64,000 bases of DNA from an uncultured Nesterenkonia sp. (lineage in GTDB: Bacteria > Actinomycetota > Actinomycetes > Actinomycetales > Micrococcaceae). Shown here piece after piece: positions 8,388-19,621 of this stretch. Made by a program: the position numbers and the translations under genes. Every line of letters begins with the position of its first letter. Within the stretch, counting starts at the first letter, position 1. A model generated the notes under the pieces. It made no database searches. It saw only the letters and a program-made list of their open reading frames with translations, and was not told the origin of the DNA. Location of the stretch: assembly GCA_947494195.1 (NCBI GenBank), contig CANLUC010000002.1:62001-126000 (forward strand), written 5' to 3'.

Positions 8388-8519
8388 CTGTCATCGGGCC
8401 GCGGGTGCCACCTGCGTGACCTCCTCTGGGAGGGCGATCTGAGTGGATTCACCGCCCGACTCGCCGCGCGAAGACCATGAAAGCACTTTTCAGGGGCCCT
8501 CCCTGCCCATAATGACGCT

Positions 8520-8939
8520 ATGACCGACTCCCCTGCTTCCCCGGCCCCCCGGCGCGATCGCCGCACTCCTCCCCGCAGGAGCCTGCGCCTGCTGGGATGG
8601 GTGACTTTCGTCGTGCTCGGCTCCGCCGCGGCGTGGTTCGGCTGGATGGCCTGGGACCAGGAGTACTGGACGGATCCGGACACCGGGATGGAACATGGCC
8701 CCTACCGCGCCTGGCAGGTGATCGGGTGCGGTCTCACGCTGGTGGCCATCGCAGTGTGGACCTCGAGGTCACGCTGGTGGCCCACCGTGCTGCTGCCGCC
8801 GTCGTTCACCCTGGCCTGGAGCGTCACCGCGAGCGAGGACACGACGGGACTCTGGATGGTCGGCGCGATCATGGTGGCGATCGGGAGCACTGTCGGGACG
8901 CTGATCGTCCTGGGCATCACTCGCCTGACCCGACCCTGA
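8520..8939 (+). CDS. Small integral membrane protein of unknown function
   Basis: A 139-residue protein with a basic, proline-rich N-terminus (about 1-22) and four predicted membrane helices (about 24-42, 66-80, 88-103 and 110-133). The acidic loop after the first helix contains DQEYWTDPDTG. I do not recognise a family. It is expressed alone, divergent from the copper unit and convergent with the MFS transporter. Confidence 0.65.
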   Translation: MTDSPASPAPRRDRRTPPRRSLRLLGWVTFVVLGSAAAWFGWMAWDQEYWTDPDTGMEHGPYRAWQVIGCGLTLVAIAVWTSRSRWWPTVLLPPSFTLAWSVTASEDTTGLWMVGAIMVAIGSTVGTLIVLGITRLTRP

Positions 8940-8947
8940 GACTCAGA

Positions 8948-8985
8948 GAGCCTCAGCGCGAGCAGCAGGCGGAGCTGCCGGAGGC

Positions 8986-8987
<2 letters not shown>
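8948..8987. terminator. Possible bidirectional terminator between convergent genes
   Basis: Arms GAGCCTC (8948-8954) and GAGGCTC (8981-8987) enclose an inner stem GCAGC/GCTGC (8962-8966 and 8974-8978). It lies just after the stop of the 139-residue membrane protein gene and touches the stop of the MFS gene. No U-run follows. Confidence 0.4.
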
Positions 8988-11186
<2,199 letters not shown>

Positions 11187-11192
<6 letters not shown>

Positions 11193-11234
11193 TCGTGCAT
11201 CTTATGCACGCAGGAAACTTTGCACAAGTGCAAA
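11187..11234. promoter_or_regulatory. TetR operator array (TTGCAC/GTGCAA dyads)
   Basis: Three related dyads lie here: TTGCAC-TC-GTGCAT at 11187-11200, GTGCAT-CTT-ATGCAC at 11195-11209, and the perfect TTTGCAC-AA-GTGCAAA at 11219-11234. The first overlaps the TetR start codon. Position and symmetry fit an autoregulatory TetR operator; the third copy may also act on the divergent gene at 11309. Confidence 0.6.
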
Positions 11235-11308
11235 ATCTGTGATCTGCCTCATCGAGGCTCACCCCTGGGGCTGACGACACCGCGCCGATGCTTCGAAAGA
11301 ATGAGTCC

Positions 11309-11845
11309 ATGTTCGAAACACTCACACTCGCCAGCAATGTCGCCGCCACGATGGGCGAGGACCACTGGATCACCGGCCTGCAGAACTGGACCCAGGACCT
11401 CCCGGCAGCCCTGCAATGGCTCGGTGTCATCCTCGTCTCGGCGATCCCCTTCGTGGAGTCGTTCTTCGGAGGCCCCATCGGAATCCTCGCCGGCATGCAT
11501 CCGGCCATCGCGATCACCGCCGCCGTCGTCGGCAATATGCTCTCGCTCATCCTGGTGGTCTATGTGGCCCACTGGGTGCGCACAGCGATTTTGCACAAGC
11601 GTCCGCAGCCGGATCCGGAGAAGTCCGCCAAGCGGCAGAAGGTGAAGCGCATCTTTGACCGCTTCGGCGTCCCCGGGGTCTCCATCCTGGGACCCCTGGC
11701 GCTGCCCAGCCAGTTCACCGCCCCGCTGATGGTCTCCTTCGGAGCCTCGCGGCATGCAGTCATGGCGTGGATGCTGGTGTCTGTGATCCTCTGGGGCGTC
11801 GGCTTCGGCCTGATCGCCGCCTGGGGACTCAGCCTCGTCGGATAA
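11309..11845 (+). CDS. Small multidrug export-type membrane protein
   Basis: A protein of 178 residues from the ATG at 11309 (an in-frame ATG at 11288 would add seven). It has the signature of the small multidrug export (Sm_multidrug_ex) family: a helix ending SAIPFVESFFGGPIGI, then further helices with a conserved GVPGVSILGPLALPSQFTAP region. Four to five membrane helices are visible. Transport activity for this family is weakly supported in the literature, so the name is only a family label. It is divergent from the TetR/MFS pair and may share the TTGCAC operators. Confidence 0.75.
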   Translation: MFETLTLASNVAATMGEDHWITGLQNWTQDLPAALQWLGVILVSAIPFVESFFGGPIGILAGMHPAIAITAAVVGNMLSLILVVYVAHWVRTAILHKRPQPDPEKSAKRQKVKRIFDRFGVPGVSILGPLALPSQFTAPLMVSFGASRHAVMAWMLVSVILWGVGFGLIAAWGLSLVG

Positions 11846-11883
11846 TCCACAGCACTGTGAGCCAGCGCTGGGCCGTCAGCGGC

Positions 11884-13026
11884 TCAGCGCTGCTCTTCAT
11901 CCTTGGGGTAGCGCTGGAGCTCGCGCGAGCCCTGGGTGAGGTTCTTCAGCTCCACGCTGTCGTCGAAGTTCGCACCCACGGCACCGGCGAAGGTCCCCAG
12001 CGAGGCCGAGAGCCAGGCGATCTCCACATAGTTGATGAAGCCGGCCTCCGAGCCCAGGATGTCGGCCATGAATCCCGGCTCGATCAGCAAGAGCCCGACC
12101 ACCAGGATCGAGGCGAACAGCAGCAGATACAGGGCCGCCACGCTGGCCAGCATGCTGACCACGGTGGAGATGTTGTACATCGCGGCCTCACGTGCACCGC
12201 CGACGTTGGCCGGGCGATCCCAGAACTTGTTGCTGATGATCAGCCAGGAGCTGACGATCGATATGGCGGCCACGGAGACCACCGCGAGCCGCCAGAGCGG
12301 CAGGAAGCTGGCCATCTCCCAGATGGTGGTGAAGAAGATGCCGAATGCTCCGGTGGCGGCGGCGGCGGCGAAGACGCCGGAGAGTTTGGGCAGCGACCAC
12401 ATGGGCTCATTGGCCGCCACCATCCCCAGGGTCGTCCACAGCCGTCCGGGGAACGCCCGGCCCGGGGAGATGAAGAAGGTGTCGTCACCCTTCTGCGGTT
12501 CGACATGCGCGGAGTAGCCGCCGTACTGACGCGCAGCCTCCACAGACTCATGCAGAAAGGCGCTCACCACACGGTGGAGCTCACGGCGCAGGGACCGCAG
12601 AATGAACCAGGGACCCAGCGCAGGCAGGGAGATGATCACCAGTCGATCGCTGAAGTGCAGCTCAGCGGTCTTGGGGCGTTCACCTGCCATTCGTGGGACT
12701 TCGGTGACGATGACGGTGATATCGGCCTCGGATTCGGCCGCCCAGCGCTTGGCATCATCGAGGTCCAGGGTGGCATCATCGCGCAGCGGAACCAGTGCCT
12801 GCTGATGGGTCACCTCTCCGCCGCGGGCCCAGTCGGCGTTGCGGCCGCGTTCGGGCTGCTGGAGCACCCTGCGCACGAGCCAGGAGGTCCTGCCCGGGTC
12901 GGAATACATCATGACGCTCAGGCTTTCGGGAGCCAGGGAGCTTTCGCTGACCTGCTCCACCTGTCCCTGGTTCTGTGTATCCGACTCTCCGGGGGCGGTC
13001 CCCTCATTCGTCTCCTGCGATGCCAT
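11884..13026 (-). CDS. Actinobacterial membrane protein of unknown function
   Basis: A protein of 380 residues from the ATG at 13026. The first 25 residues are acidic and polar. A soluble alpha/beta domain (about 30-150) includes LVIISLPALGP. The C-terminal half has four strong membrane helices (about 205-225, 230-250, 280-305 and 315-335). I do not recognise a family with known activity. It follows the luciferase-like gene on the same strand with a 73-base gap and may be co-transcribed. Confidence 0.65.
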   Translation of the reverse strand: MASQETNEGTAPGESDTQNQGQVEQVSESSLAPESLSVMMYSDPGRTSWLVRRVLQQPERGRNADWARGGEVTHQQALVPLRDDATLDLDDAKRWAAESEADITVIVTEVPRMAGERPKTAELHFSDRLVIISLPALGPWFILRSLRRELHRVVSAFLHESVEAARQYGGYSAHVEPQKGDDTFFISPGRAFPGRLWTTLGMVAANEPMWSLPKLSGVFAAAAATGAFGIFFTTIWEMASFLPLWRLAVVSVAAISIVSSWLIISNKFWDRPANVGGAREAAMYNISTVVSMLASVAALYLLLFASILVVGLLLIEPGFMADILGSEAGFINYVEIAWLSASLGTFAGAVGANFDDSVELKNLTQGSRELQRYPKDEEQR

Positions 13027-13099
13027 ACGGACAACATTACCGGTCCCGCACAGCTCAATGCCCGCCACCAAAGGGGCGACGGGCACGCTCAGACAGGGC

Positions 13100-14194
13100 T
13101 CAGGAGTCGCTGAGCATGTCCAGCACCAGCGGCTTGACCTGCGTGCCATAGAGCTCGACGGCGCTGAGCATATGCTCGTGCGCCAGGCTGCCATTGCCGT
13201 ACTTCATGCCGAAGCGGCTGTTGCCCAGCAGCTTCTGGGTGCGCACGATCTTCTTCGCCACCGTCTCCGGGGAGCCGACGTACAGGGCGCCCTGGTGGAC
13301 CTCCTGCTCGAACTGGGCTCGGCTGGGGTGCCCGTTGCCCCATCCGCGCTCGCGGCCCAGCTTGGCCATCGACTCGGCCCAGGACGGGTAGAACACATCG
13401 AGTGCTTCCTGGTCCGTGGGGGCCACGAAGCCGTGGGAATGGACTGCCACACGCCGGTTGCCGGTGTGAGCAAACTCATCGAGTGCCTTCTGGTAGAGCT
13501 GCGCCAGCGGGCGGAAGCGCTCGGGAGCACCACCGATGATCGCCAGCTCGAGCCCAGCCCCGTAGCGCGCCGCCCGGACCACGGAGTTCGGCGTGCCACC
13601 TACGGCGATCCAAGTGGGCAGTCCGTGCTCGTGATCGGTCTTGGGGTAGATCTCCTGGTTCTGGAGACGGCCACGGGTCTTCCCCTGCCAGCTGACGGGG
13701 CCCTCGCTGCGCAGCTTGGTGAAGAGGTCGACCTTCTCCTCGAAGAGCTGCTCGTAGTCGGAGAGGTCGTAGCCGAAGAGCGGGTAGGACTCGATGAAGG
13801 AGCCGCGTCCCAGCGAGACCTCGGCGCGGCCGCCGGTGAGTCCATCGATGGTGGCGAAGCGCTGGTACACGCGCACCGGGTCATCGGAGGAGAGCACGGT
13901 CACGGCGGAGGTGAGCTTGATCCGCTCGGTCGCGGCGCCAATGGCGGAGAGCACCACGTCGGGTGCCGAGATCGAATAGTCGGCACGGTGATGCTCACCG
14001 ATGCCGATCACATCGACTCCGGAGGCGTCGGCCATCTTGGCCTCTGCCAGGACATTGCGCAGCACCTGGGGCTGCGGGACGTCCTGCTCGCCGTCGAGGG
14101 TCTTGGTGACGTCCCCGAAGGTGTGCAGGCCGAGTTCGAACTGGTCGCTGTGGCGCTCTGTGCTGATGGTCATGGCTGGTACAACGCCAGCCAT
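13100..14194 (-). CDS. LLM-class flavin-dependent oxidoreductase (luciferase-like)
   Basis: A TIM-barrel flavoprotein of about 364 residues in the bacterial luciferase-like monooxygenase superfamily. The N-terminal strand FELGLHTFGDV, the GIGEHH segment (about residues 75-80) and RAEVSLGRGSF (about 128-138) are typical. It would use FMNH2 or F420H2 to oxidise a small molecule. The ATG at 14194 has GGAG five bases upstream; the ATG at 14173 and TTG at 14212 are alternatives. Substrate is unknown. Confidence 0.87.
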   Translation of the reverse strand: MAGVVPAMTISTERHSDQFELGLHTFGDVTKTLDGEQDVPQPQVLRNVLAEAKMADASGVDVIGIGEHHRADYSISAPDVVLSAIGAATERIKLTSAVTVLSSDDPVRVYQRFATIDGLTGGRAEVSLGRGSFIESYPLFGYDLSDYEQLFEEKVDLFTKLRSEGPVSWQGKTRGRLQNQEIYPKTDHEHGLPTWIAVGGTPNSVVRAARYGAGLELAIIGGAPERFRPLAQLYQKALDEFAHTGNRRVAVHSHGFVAPTDQEALDVFYPSWAESMAKLGRERGWGNGHPSRAQFEQEVHQGALYVGSPETVAKKIVRTQKLLGNSRFGMKYGNGSLAHEHMLSAVELYGTQVKPLVLDMLSDS

Positions 14195-14234
14195 CAGCGC
14201 TCCATTCCTCAAAATTTGAAATAGATTGTGAGAC

Positions 14235-14280
14235 TCAACGCATGCGAGCCCCCGCCCTCAGCGCATGCGAGCCCCCGCCC
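14235..14280. repeat. Tandem 23-bp repeat copying the lysG gene end
   Basis: Two adjacent 23-base units (14235-14257 and 14258-14280) differ at a single position. The second unit is the 3' end of the LysR-type gene including its stop codon; the first is a copy lying outside the gene. Confidence 0.85.
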
Positions 14281-15151
14281 GACGCACGGCCTGGGTGAGC
14301 CGGTCCATGACGGCGATCGTGCTGGACCAGTGCTGCCAATGCAGCGTGGTCTCCTGCGGTCCTATCTCACCGACGATCGCGAGATCCCGGTGCGCGCCCT
14401 CCATGACGCCAGCAGGCATCATCCCTTCGGGGATCATTCCCCAGCCCAGGCCGAAGCCCACCGCCGCGTTGTACGCCTCGACCGAGGGCACCATATGGGT
14501 GGTCGGGGTCCCAGCGACCCCCAGTCGGCCCAGGCCGGCGCGCTGCAGCGAATCCCGAATGCCGAACTCCACCAGCGGGACCCGTTCCCAGTCCACACTC
14601 CCATCGGCGCCGCGATGTCGATCCAGGAGCTCGGTGCTGGCCACGGGCCAGTAGCGCATGGTCCCCAGCACCGTGGAGCGACACCCGGAGACCGGCGTGG
14701 GATTCTCGGCCACCGCCGCCGCCACGGTGCCGTTGCGCAGCAGCTCATGCGTGTGCTCCTGGTCCTCGGCGTAGAGATGCAGCTCGACGTCGTCCCAGGT
14801 CGCGGCCTCCTGGAGCACGCGGAGGAACCAGCTCGCCAGTGAGTCGGCGTTGACCGCCACCGAGAGCGTCACCGTGGGGGCGGCCTGGCCTGGAATCCGA
14901 TGAAACCCGAGACTGCGCCGCGCCTCATCCTCGAGCGTCACGGTCTGCCGGGCGATCCGCAGCAGCTCCGCGCCGGACTCCGTGGTCATGACCGGCACCG
15001 TGCGGGTGACCAGCACATGGCCGACCTCCCGCTCCAGGGCTTTGATGCGCTGAGAGAAGGCGGAGCCCGAGATCTGCAGCAGTGCGGCGGCCGCCTCGAA
15101 GGTCCCCTCGTCCACCGCGACGACGAAGGCCCGCAGATGGTCTGTGTTCAT
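14258..15151 (-). CDS. lysG: LysR-type regulator of the ArgP/LysG group
   Basis: A 297-residue LysR-type regulator. The N-terminal winged HTH (about 1-60) contains HLRAFVVAVDEGTFEAAA and SGSAFSQRIKALE, the ArgP/LysG pattern. The effector domain occupies about 90-290. It is divergent from a LysE exporter, the classic LysG-LysE arrangement in which lysine, arginine or histidine activates export. A 13-bp-arm palindrome between the genes is the likely binding site. The ATG at 15151 is clear. Confidence 0.93.
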   Translation of the reverse strand: MNTDHLRAFVVAVDEGTFEAAAALLQISGSAFSQRIKALEREVGHVLVTRTVPVMTTESGAELLRIARQTVTLEDEARRSLGFHRIPGQAAPTVTLSVAVNADSLASWFLRVLQEAATWDDVELHLYAEDQEHTHELLRNGTVAAAVAENPTPVSGCRSTVLGTMRYWPVASTELLDRHRGADGSVDWERVPLVEFGIRDSLQRAGLGRLGVAGTPTTHMVPSVEAYNAAVGFGLGWGMIPEGMMPAGVMEGAHRDLAIVGEIGPQETTLHWQHWSSTIAVMDRLTQAVRRAGARMR

Positions 15152-15167
15152 AGGCCTCAGCCTAGAG

Positions 15168-15196
15168 CACTATCTGAAGCGCTGCTTCAGATAGTG
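15168..15196. promoter_or_regulatory. LysG operator: perfect 13-bp-arm palindrome
   Basis: Arms CACTATCTGAAGC (15168-15180) and GCTTCAGATAGTG (15184-15196) are separated by GCT. The site lies 17 bases upstream of the lysG start and 50 bases upstream of lysE. LysR-type regulators bind T-N11-A within such dyads, and that pattern is present here. Confidence 0.75.
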
Positions 15197-15245
15197 AAGG
15201 ATATTGAGCTGGTGCGGATGCCAGTCGGACCCCCAGGATGGACTC

Positions 15246-15935
15246 ATGACCATCGTGCTCACCGGACTCCTGACCTGCTTGGCCCTCATCGTCGCCATCG
15301 GCCCGCAGAGCGCCTGGCTGCTGCGGCAGGGACTGCGCAGAGACCGGGTGCTGCTGGCGGTGACCTGCTGCGTCGTCGGGGACATCGCCTTGATCGCGCT
15401 GGGCACGGCCGGCGTCGGTGCTGTGCTGGATCACGCGCCCTGGCTCATGGAGGTCCTGCGCTGGGCCGGCGCGGCCTATCTGACCTGGTTCGCCTACCGC
15501 TCCTTCGTCGCCGCGCATCGCGCAGGACGGGCGATGAAGCCCGGCCTCCACGTCGAGCTCTCCAGCCAGGACTCCGACGACGACGCCGGCTCCCTCTCCC
15601 CTGCGACCGGCGGCCTGAAGGTCGCCCAGCAGGTGCAGGTCACCCGGATCTCTTCGATCGCCGCCACCGGCTTGAGCGTGTCCATCCTGAACCCGCATGC
15701 CTGGGTGGACACGATGGTGGTGCTGGGAACCATGGCGAACACCTTCGGCGCCGATCGGTGGCTCTTCGCCATCGGCGCCGTCCTCGCCTCGGTGATCTGG
15801 TTCAGCGCGCTGGCGCTGGGCGGAGCTGTGCTGTCCAAGTGGCTGAACCGGCCGCGGACCTGGCAGGTGCTCGACCTGCTGGTCGGCGCGATCATGCTGG
15901 TGGTGGCAGGGTTCCTCGCCGTCGGCGGCGTCTGA
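15246..15935 (+). CDS. lysE: LysE-family basic amino acid exporter
   Basis: A 229-residue membrane protein with about six helices. The N-terminus includes GPQSAWLLRQGLRR, the family's conserved first-helix/loop motif, and NPHAWVDTMVVLG (about 151-163) is the second signature. It exports L-lysine and L-arginine by proton exchange. AGGA lies seven bases before the ATG at 15246. It is divergent from lysG, which presumably activates it. The last codons lie inside a tandem repeat shared with the convergent gene's end. Confidence 0.93.
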   Translation: MTIVLTGLLTCLALIVAIGPQSAWLLRQGLRRDRVLLAVTCCVVGDIALIALGTAGVGAVLDHAPWLMEVLRWAGAAYLTWFAYRSFVAAHRAGRAMKPGLHVELSSQDSDDDAGSLSPATGGLKVAQQVQVTRISSIAATGLSVSILNPHAWVDTMVVLGTMANTFGADRWLFAIGAVLASVIWFSALALGGAVLSKWLNRPRTWQVLDLLVGAIMLVVAGFLAVGGV

Positions 15936-15974
15936 TCCGCGTCGGCGGCGTCTGATCCGCGTCGGCGGCGTCTA
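15921..15974. repeat. 20-bp tandem repeat at the lysE / oxidoreductase junction
   Basis: Two complete 20-base units (15921-15940 and 15941-15960) and a partial third (15961-15973) of GTCGGCGGCGTCTGATCCGC. The first unit holds the lysE stop; the third ends at the stop of the convergent FAD oxidoreductase gene. Confidence 0.9.
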
Positions 15975-17582
15975 GCCCGAGTGTCGGCGCAGGACAGAGC
16001 GTGCGGCGTGGAAGCCCGCCATGCCGTGAGCGCCCCCGCCCGGAGGGGTCGAGGCGGAGCACAGGTAGATCCCGGCCGCAGATGCCTCAGCAGAGAGCCC
16101 CTCGGGCGTCCCGGGGGCCTCGTCGCCGGCATGAGGCACCCGGTACGGGTCCGGTTTCAGCGCAGGCCGGGCCAGGAACTGACGCAGCGTCGGTCCCCCG
16201 GCGCTGATGGAGCCGCCGACCAGATTCGGATTCCACTCCTGCAGGTCTGCCGGGCTCCAGAGCTTCCGCGCCAGCACACCGGCGCCGAACCCAGGGGCCT
16301 GCGCCTCGATCTCGGCCTCGATCATCACCGCCGCACGCGTCACGGCGCTGCCGGAGAGTCCAAGCGGGACGTGGGCGTAGGCCCAGGCCACCGTGCGTTC
16401 GTCGGGGGTCCGGGTGGGATCCGCCACGCTGGGCTGGGTCAGCAGCACATAGGGCCTGCCGGACAGCGTGCCCCGCACGGCCGCCGCCTCAGAGGTCGCG
16501 ATCTGCGCTGCTCCACCGCCAAGATGCACGGTGCCTGACTGGGCCATCTGCTCATGTCGCCAGGGGATGGGCCCCTCGAGCAGGTAGTCGATCTTCACGA
16601 TGCCGGTCCCGTAGTCCCAACGGCTCAGTGCGCGGGAGTATCCGCGCGGCAGTCGCAGTCCGCCGAAGCGACGCAGCTGGCGCGGGGTGATGTCCAGCAG
16701 CACGGCGTCGAAGTCAGGCCGGGCACTGCCGCCGGCAGCGCCGCGAGCCTCCTGCCCGGCAGCACGGAGGTCCTCCAGGCCCTCGATGCGCCGGCCGGTG
16801 ACCAGCTTCCCTCCGTGGGCCTGCAGCTCCTGGACCAGAGCACGGACCACCTCGCCTGAGCCGCCACGCGCCACCGGCCACCCGGAGGCCTGGGCGGCCC
16901 CGCCGAGCAGCAGGCCGAATGCGGAGGTCAGCGGGCCCCGCAGGTCGGTGGTGGCATGGCCCGCGATGCCGGCGAAGAGTGCCCGGGCAGGCTCCTCGGT
17001 GAAGATCCGCTGCAACCAGGTGGAGGGCCAGGCGCCGCGGGCGCCGATCTGCAGCAGCGCCTGGATCCGCTCCAGCGGTGTGTCTGCGTCCAGATTGCTC
17101 AGCGGCGCGGTCACCGGCGTGAGCCCGGCCCGGAGCGTGCGCTCCCAGTCCCGGACGATCGGGTCGAAGAGGCGCGTCCAGGCAGTGGCGTCCGCACCGA
17201 GTCCGGCGGCGGTCGCGGAGACGGAGGAGTGCAGCAGCGCGGGCGGGGCACCGTCGTCGAGCCCGTGGGCCGCCGGAATCTCGGGGTGGACGTACTCCAA
17301 GCCGTGGAGCGCCAGTCCCGGCACCGGCGGAGGACCAAAGGGGAAGACGCTGGCACCCAGGTCGCTGATGACACCCTCGGTCCCCTGCATCCCCGCGCCC
17401 TGCATCCCCGCACCGCGGTTTCCGCCGCCCAGCTCTCCGGCGAACAGCTCGGCCGAGCGCAGCGCGCCGCCGGGCTGCTCCCCCGCTTCGAAGACCGTCA
17501 CCTCCCAGCCAGCCTGGGCCAGCAGCACCGCGGCGGTGAGCCCGTTGGGGCCGGAGCCGACCACGGCTGCGCGCCGGGTCAC
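15972..17582 (-). CDS. FAD-dependent NAD(P)/FAD oxidoreductase, phytoene-dehydrogenase-like
   Basis: A protein of 536 residues from the GTG at 17582. The N-terminal dinucleotide fold VVGSGPNGLTAAVLLAQAG (about 7-25) and the acidic VFEAGEQPGGA segment (about 30-40) match the CrtI/phytoene-dehydrogenase-related FAD group. A C-terminal FAD motif GGGAHGMAGFHAA lies near the end. No carotenoid genes are nearby, so a carotenoid desaturase role is unsupported; many related proteins are uncharacterised. Its start overlaps by 4 bases (GTGA) the stop of the upstream membrane-protein gene, so the two are coupled. Confidence 0.85.
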   Translation of the reverse strand: MTRRAAVVGSGPNGLTAAVLLAQAGWEVTVFEAGEQPGGALRSAELFAGELGGGNRGAGMQGAGMQGTEGVISDLGASVFPFGPPPVPGLALHGLEYVHPEIPAAHGLDDGAPPALLHSSVSATAAGLGADATAWTRLFDPIVRDWERTLRAGLTPVTAPLSNLDADTPLERIQALLQIGARGAWPSTWLQRIFTEEPARALFAGIAGHATTDLRGPLTSAFGLLLGGAAQASGWPVARGGSGEVVRALVQELQAHGGKLVTGRRIEGLEDLRAAGQEARGAAGGSARPDFDAVLLDITPRQLRRFGGLRLPRGYSRALSRWDYGTGIVKIDYLLEGPIPWRHEQMAQSGTVHLGGGAAQIATSEAAAVRGTLSGRPYVLLTQPSVADPTRTPDERTVAWAYAHVPLGLSGSAVTRAAVMIEAEIEAQAPGFGAGVLARKLWSPADLQEWNPNLVGGSISAGGPTLRQFLARPALKPDPYRVPHAGDEAPGTPEGLSAEASAAGIYLCSASTPPGGGAHGMAGFHAARSVLRRHSG

Positions 17583-18850
17583 AGCTGCGGTCCCCGCAGC
17601 TGAGCCACCAGGGCGGCGATGTTGCGGATGAACACGACCATCCAGGAGAACAGCACCGCGGCCCCGATGAGCTCCAGGGAGGTGAGGTTGTAGTAATCGA
17701 TCGGCTTCCAGAGCGCCACGGCGAAGATCACCGACGCGGCCGAGAGGTAGCTGATGAGATAGAAGGTGCGCGGGAAGCCGGGCAGCAGATAGGGGATGCC
17801 GACCAGCAGCACCAGGAAGGACAGGCCGAAGGTGCCTGTGAAGAGCACGTGCACGTCGTGCTGCAGGCTGATGGGAACGAGTCCCACCCCCGCCAGCGAG
17901 ATTCCCATGCCGATCATCACGGCGCGGATCATGCCGATCCGGGGTCGCGAGACGTGTCGGCTCCACGCCGCGCGGAGCCGAGCCCACCAGGGAAGGTGCC
18001 CGTCCGATCGGCGTTGCCCCTCCTGCCGCTGCTCCAGCTTCGCAGCGCGCTTCGTGGTGATGTATTCGGACCATACCTCCAGATCACGGGTGATGAAGGC
18101 GGTCAAGGTGGTGATGATCGTCCCGGAGACCACCAGCGTCGTGTTGAAGGTCCAGAACGAGGTCAGGCCCGCCGCTCCCGTTCCGAGCTCGGAGAACATC
18201 ACATGCCACCAGAAGGGGTTCTCCGCAAAGATCATCGAGACCAGGACCCCGGAGACCATGAACATGGCCAGCAGGGTGGAGAGCGTGAAGGCGTTGATCC
18301 GTGCGCCGGAGTTGAAAGCGAAATAGCCCGAGATTCCCCCGACGATCGCGAGCAGGACCGAGCCGGCGATGTGGTCGACGGTGAGCCCGATGAACGCCTG
18401 CTGGAAGACCCGGAACAGCCCCAGTGAGACCATCACGGCGATCGAGGCATGCACCACCAGCAGTGCCACAGTGTCCATCACCTGCCGGATGCGCGGCCTC
18501 TCACCCAGCCAGATGTTCGCCAACCGGGTGTTCAGCGAGAACCCCAGCAGGAACGCCAGTGCCGCGGTGATCCCGCCGACGACTGAGCCGTAGACCTGGA
18601 TGGACTCCTCTCCCGCCAAGGGGGGCCGATCACCGGCGAAGGCGAAGAACCCGACAGCCAGTCCGATCACGGCTCCGCCGATCGCGCACCAGATGGCACG
18701 CGACTCGATGAGCACCTGCAGCGTCGCCTGCGACTGCCCGGGCCCCTCACCCTGGGCGGAAGGCGCGGCCACCGGGTGGGCGGCTTCCTCCAGAGCGGCC
18801 TGCGCCGCAAGCCGGCGCGCCATGCCGTGGGAGGAGGGGGACTTGATCAC
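17579..18850 (-). CDS. Polytopic membrane protein of unknown function
   Basis: A 423-residue protein with about eleven hydrophobic helices between residues 48 and 415 and a polar cytoplasmic loop near 255-300 (KRAAKLEQRQEGQRR). A segment HDVHVLFTGTFGLSF is reminiscent of the DUF998 group, but I cannot assign it. It is translationally coupled to the downstream FAD oxidoreductase, suggesting that the pair acts on a membrane lipid or lipophilic substrate; this is inference. Confidence 0.7.
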   Translation of the reverse strand: MIKSPSSHGMARRLAAQAALEEAAHPVAAPSAQGEGPGQSQATLQVLIESRAIWCAIGGAVIGLAVGFFAFAGDRPPLAGEESIQVYGSVVGGITAALAFLLGFSLNTRLANIWLGERPRIRQVMDTVALLVVHASIAVMVSLGLFRVFQQAFIGLTVDHIAGSVLLAIVGGISGYFAFNSGARINAFTLSTLLAMFMVSGVLVSMIFAENPFWWHVMFSELGTGAAGLTSFWTFNTTLVVSGTIITTLTAFITRDLEVWSEYITTKRAAKLEQRQEGQRRSDGHLPWWARLRAAWSRHVSRPRIGMIRAVMIGMGISLAGVGLVPISLQHDVHVLFTGTFGLSFLVLLVGIPYLLPGFPRTFYLISYLSAASVIFAVALWKPIDYYNLTSLELIGAAVLFSWMVVFIRNIAALVAQLRGPQL

Positions 18851-18951
18851 TGCACCAGCCTTACCCCCGGGGATGATTCATGCAAGCTGGTTCGGTGAAC
18901 TCCCAGTCAACGGACGCGCGATGATCGGACTCAGGTCCTACACTGCCGAGC

Positions 18952-19485
18952 ATGAGTACACAGGAGACCGGGCACTCAGGTGTTGGCGACACTTCCCCAC
19001 CTCAGCGACTGCCTTCGGAGAAGCACCTGGTCGCCTACTCCGCCGAGGTCAGCGCCCCGGCTCAGGAGCTCTTCGCGCTGGTCTCGGATCCGCAGCGACA
19101 CCATGAACTCGACGGCTCAGGCACCGTGCAGGCCCGCGCGGTCGGTCCCCGAAGCTTGAAGACCGGGGACCGCTTCAGCGTGGCGATGCGGGTCTTCGGA
19201 GTGCCTTACCGCCTCCCGCTCCTGGTCCTGCAGTCGCAGGCACCCTTCGGGCGGCAGGCGGGCGTGGTGGAGTGGGTTCAACCCACCGGTCATCGCTGGC
19301 GCTGGGAGCTGGCTCCTCTTGCAGCAGATCCCGGCCGCACGCTGGTGACAGAGTCTTACGACGCGCGCACCCAGAACCGGGTGGCGCGAAGGGGGCTGAC
19401 CCTGCTCAGGGTCTATCCGCGCAACGCGGCGGGCATCAGAGCCTCCCTGGAGAAGCTGCAGGGACGATTCAGCGGGGGTGTCTGA
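18952..19485 (+). CDS. SRPBCC-fold protein
   Basis: A 177-residue soluble protein with a START/polyketide-cyclase (SRPBCC) layout: the strand HLVAYSAEVSAPAQELFALVSD (about 25-46) followed by a helix, then a run of beta strands with VEWVQPTGHRWRWEL and a long C-terminal helix (RASLEKLQGRF). Such proteins bind hydrophobic ligands. No enzymatic residues can be picked out. It is a lone gene, divergent from the membrane-protein/FAD pair. Confidence 0.8.
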   Translation: MSTQETGHSGVGDTSPPQRLPSEKHLVAYSAEVSAPAQELFALVSDPQRHHELDGSGTVQARAVGPRSLKTGDRFSVAMRVFGVPYRLPLLVLQSQAPFGRQAGVVEWVQPTGHRWRWELAPLAADPGRTLVTESYDARTQNRVARRGLTLLRVYPRNAAGIRASLEKLQGRFSGGV

Positions 19486-19621
19486 GGAGTCAGTCTTCCA
19501 GCCCCGCGGACCCCCGCCAGAGCCCAGACGGGCAGGGACTAAGATTGGCCGCACACCAGCCCCCGCCGCCGCGAGGCCGCGAATCTCGGCCGGGTGCTCA
19601 TGACAGAAGGAGAGGAGATGC

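Noticed and set aside
15160-15200. Palindrome as a possible rho-independent terminator
   Set aside because: It lies between divergent starts with no upstream transcript and no U-run; a LysG operator is the better explanation.
15972-18074. A 700-codon version of the FAD oxidoreductase
   Set aside because: The first 160 codons overlap the upstream membrane-protein gene in another frame and contain no domain; the real start is the GTG at 17582 before the dinucleotide fold.
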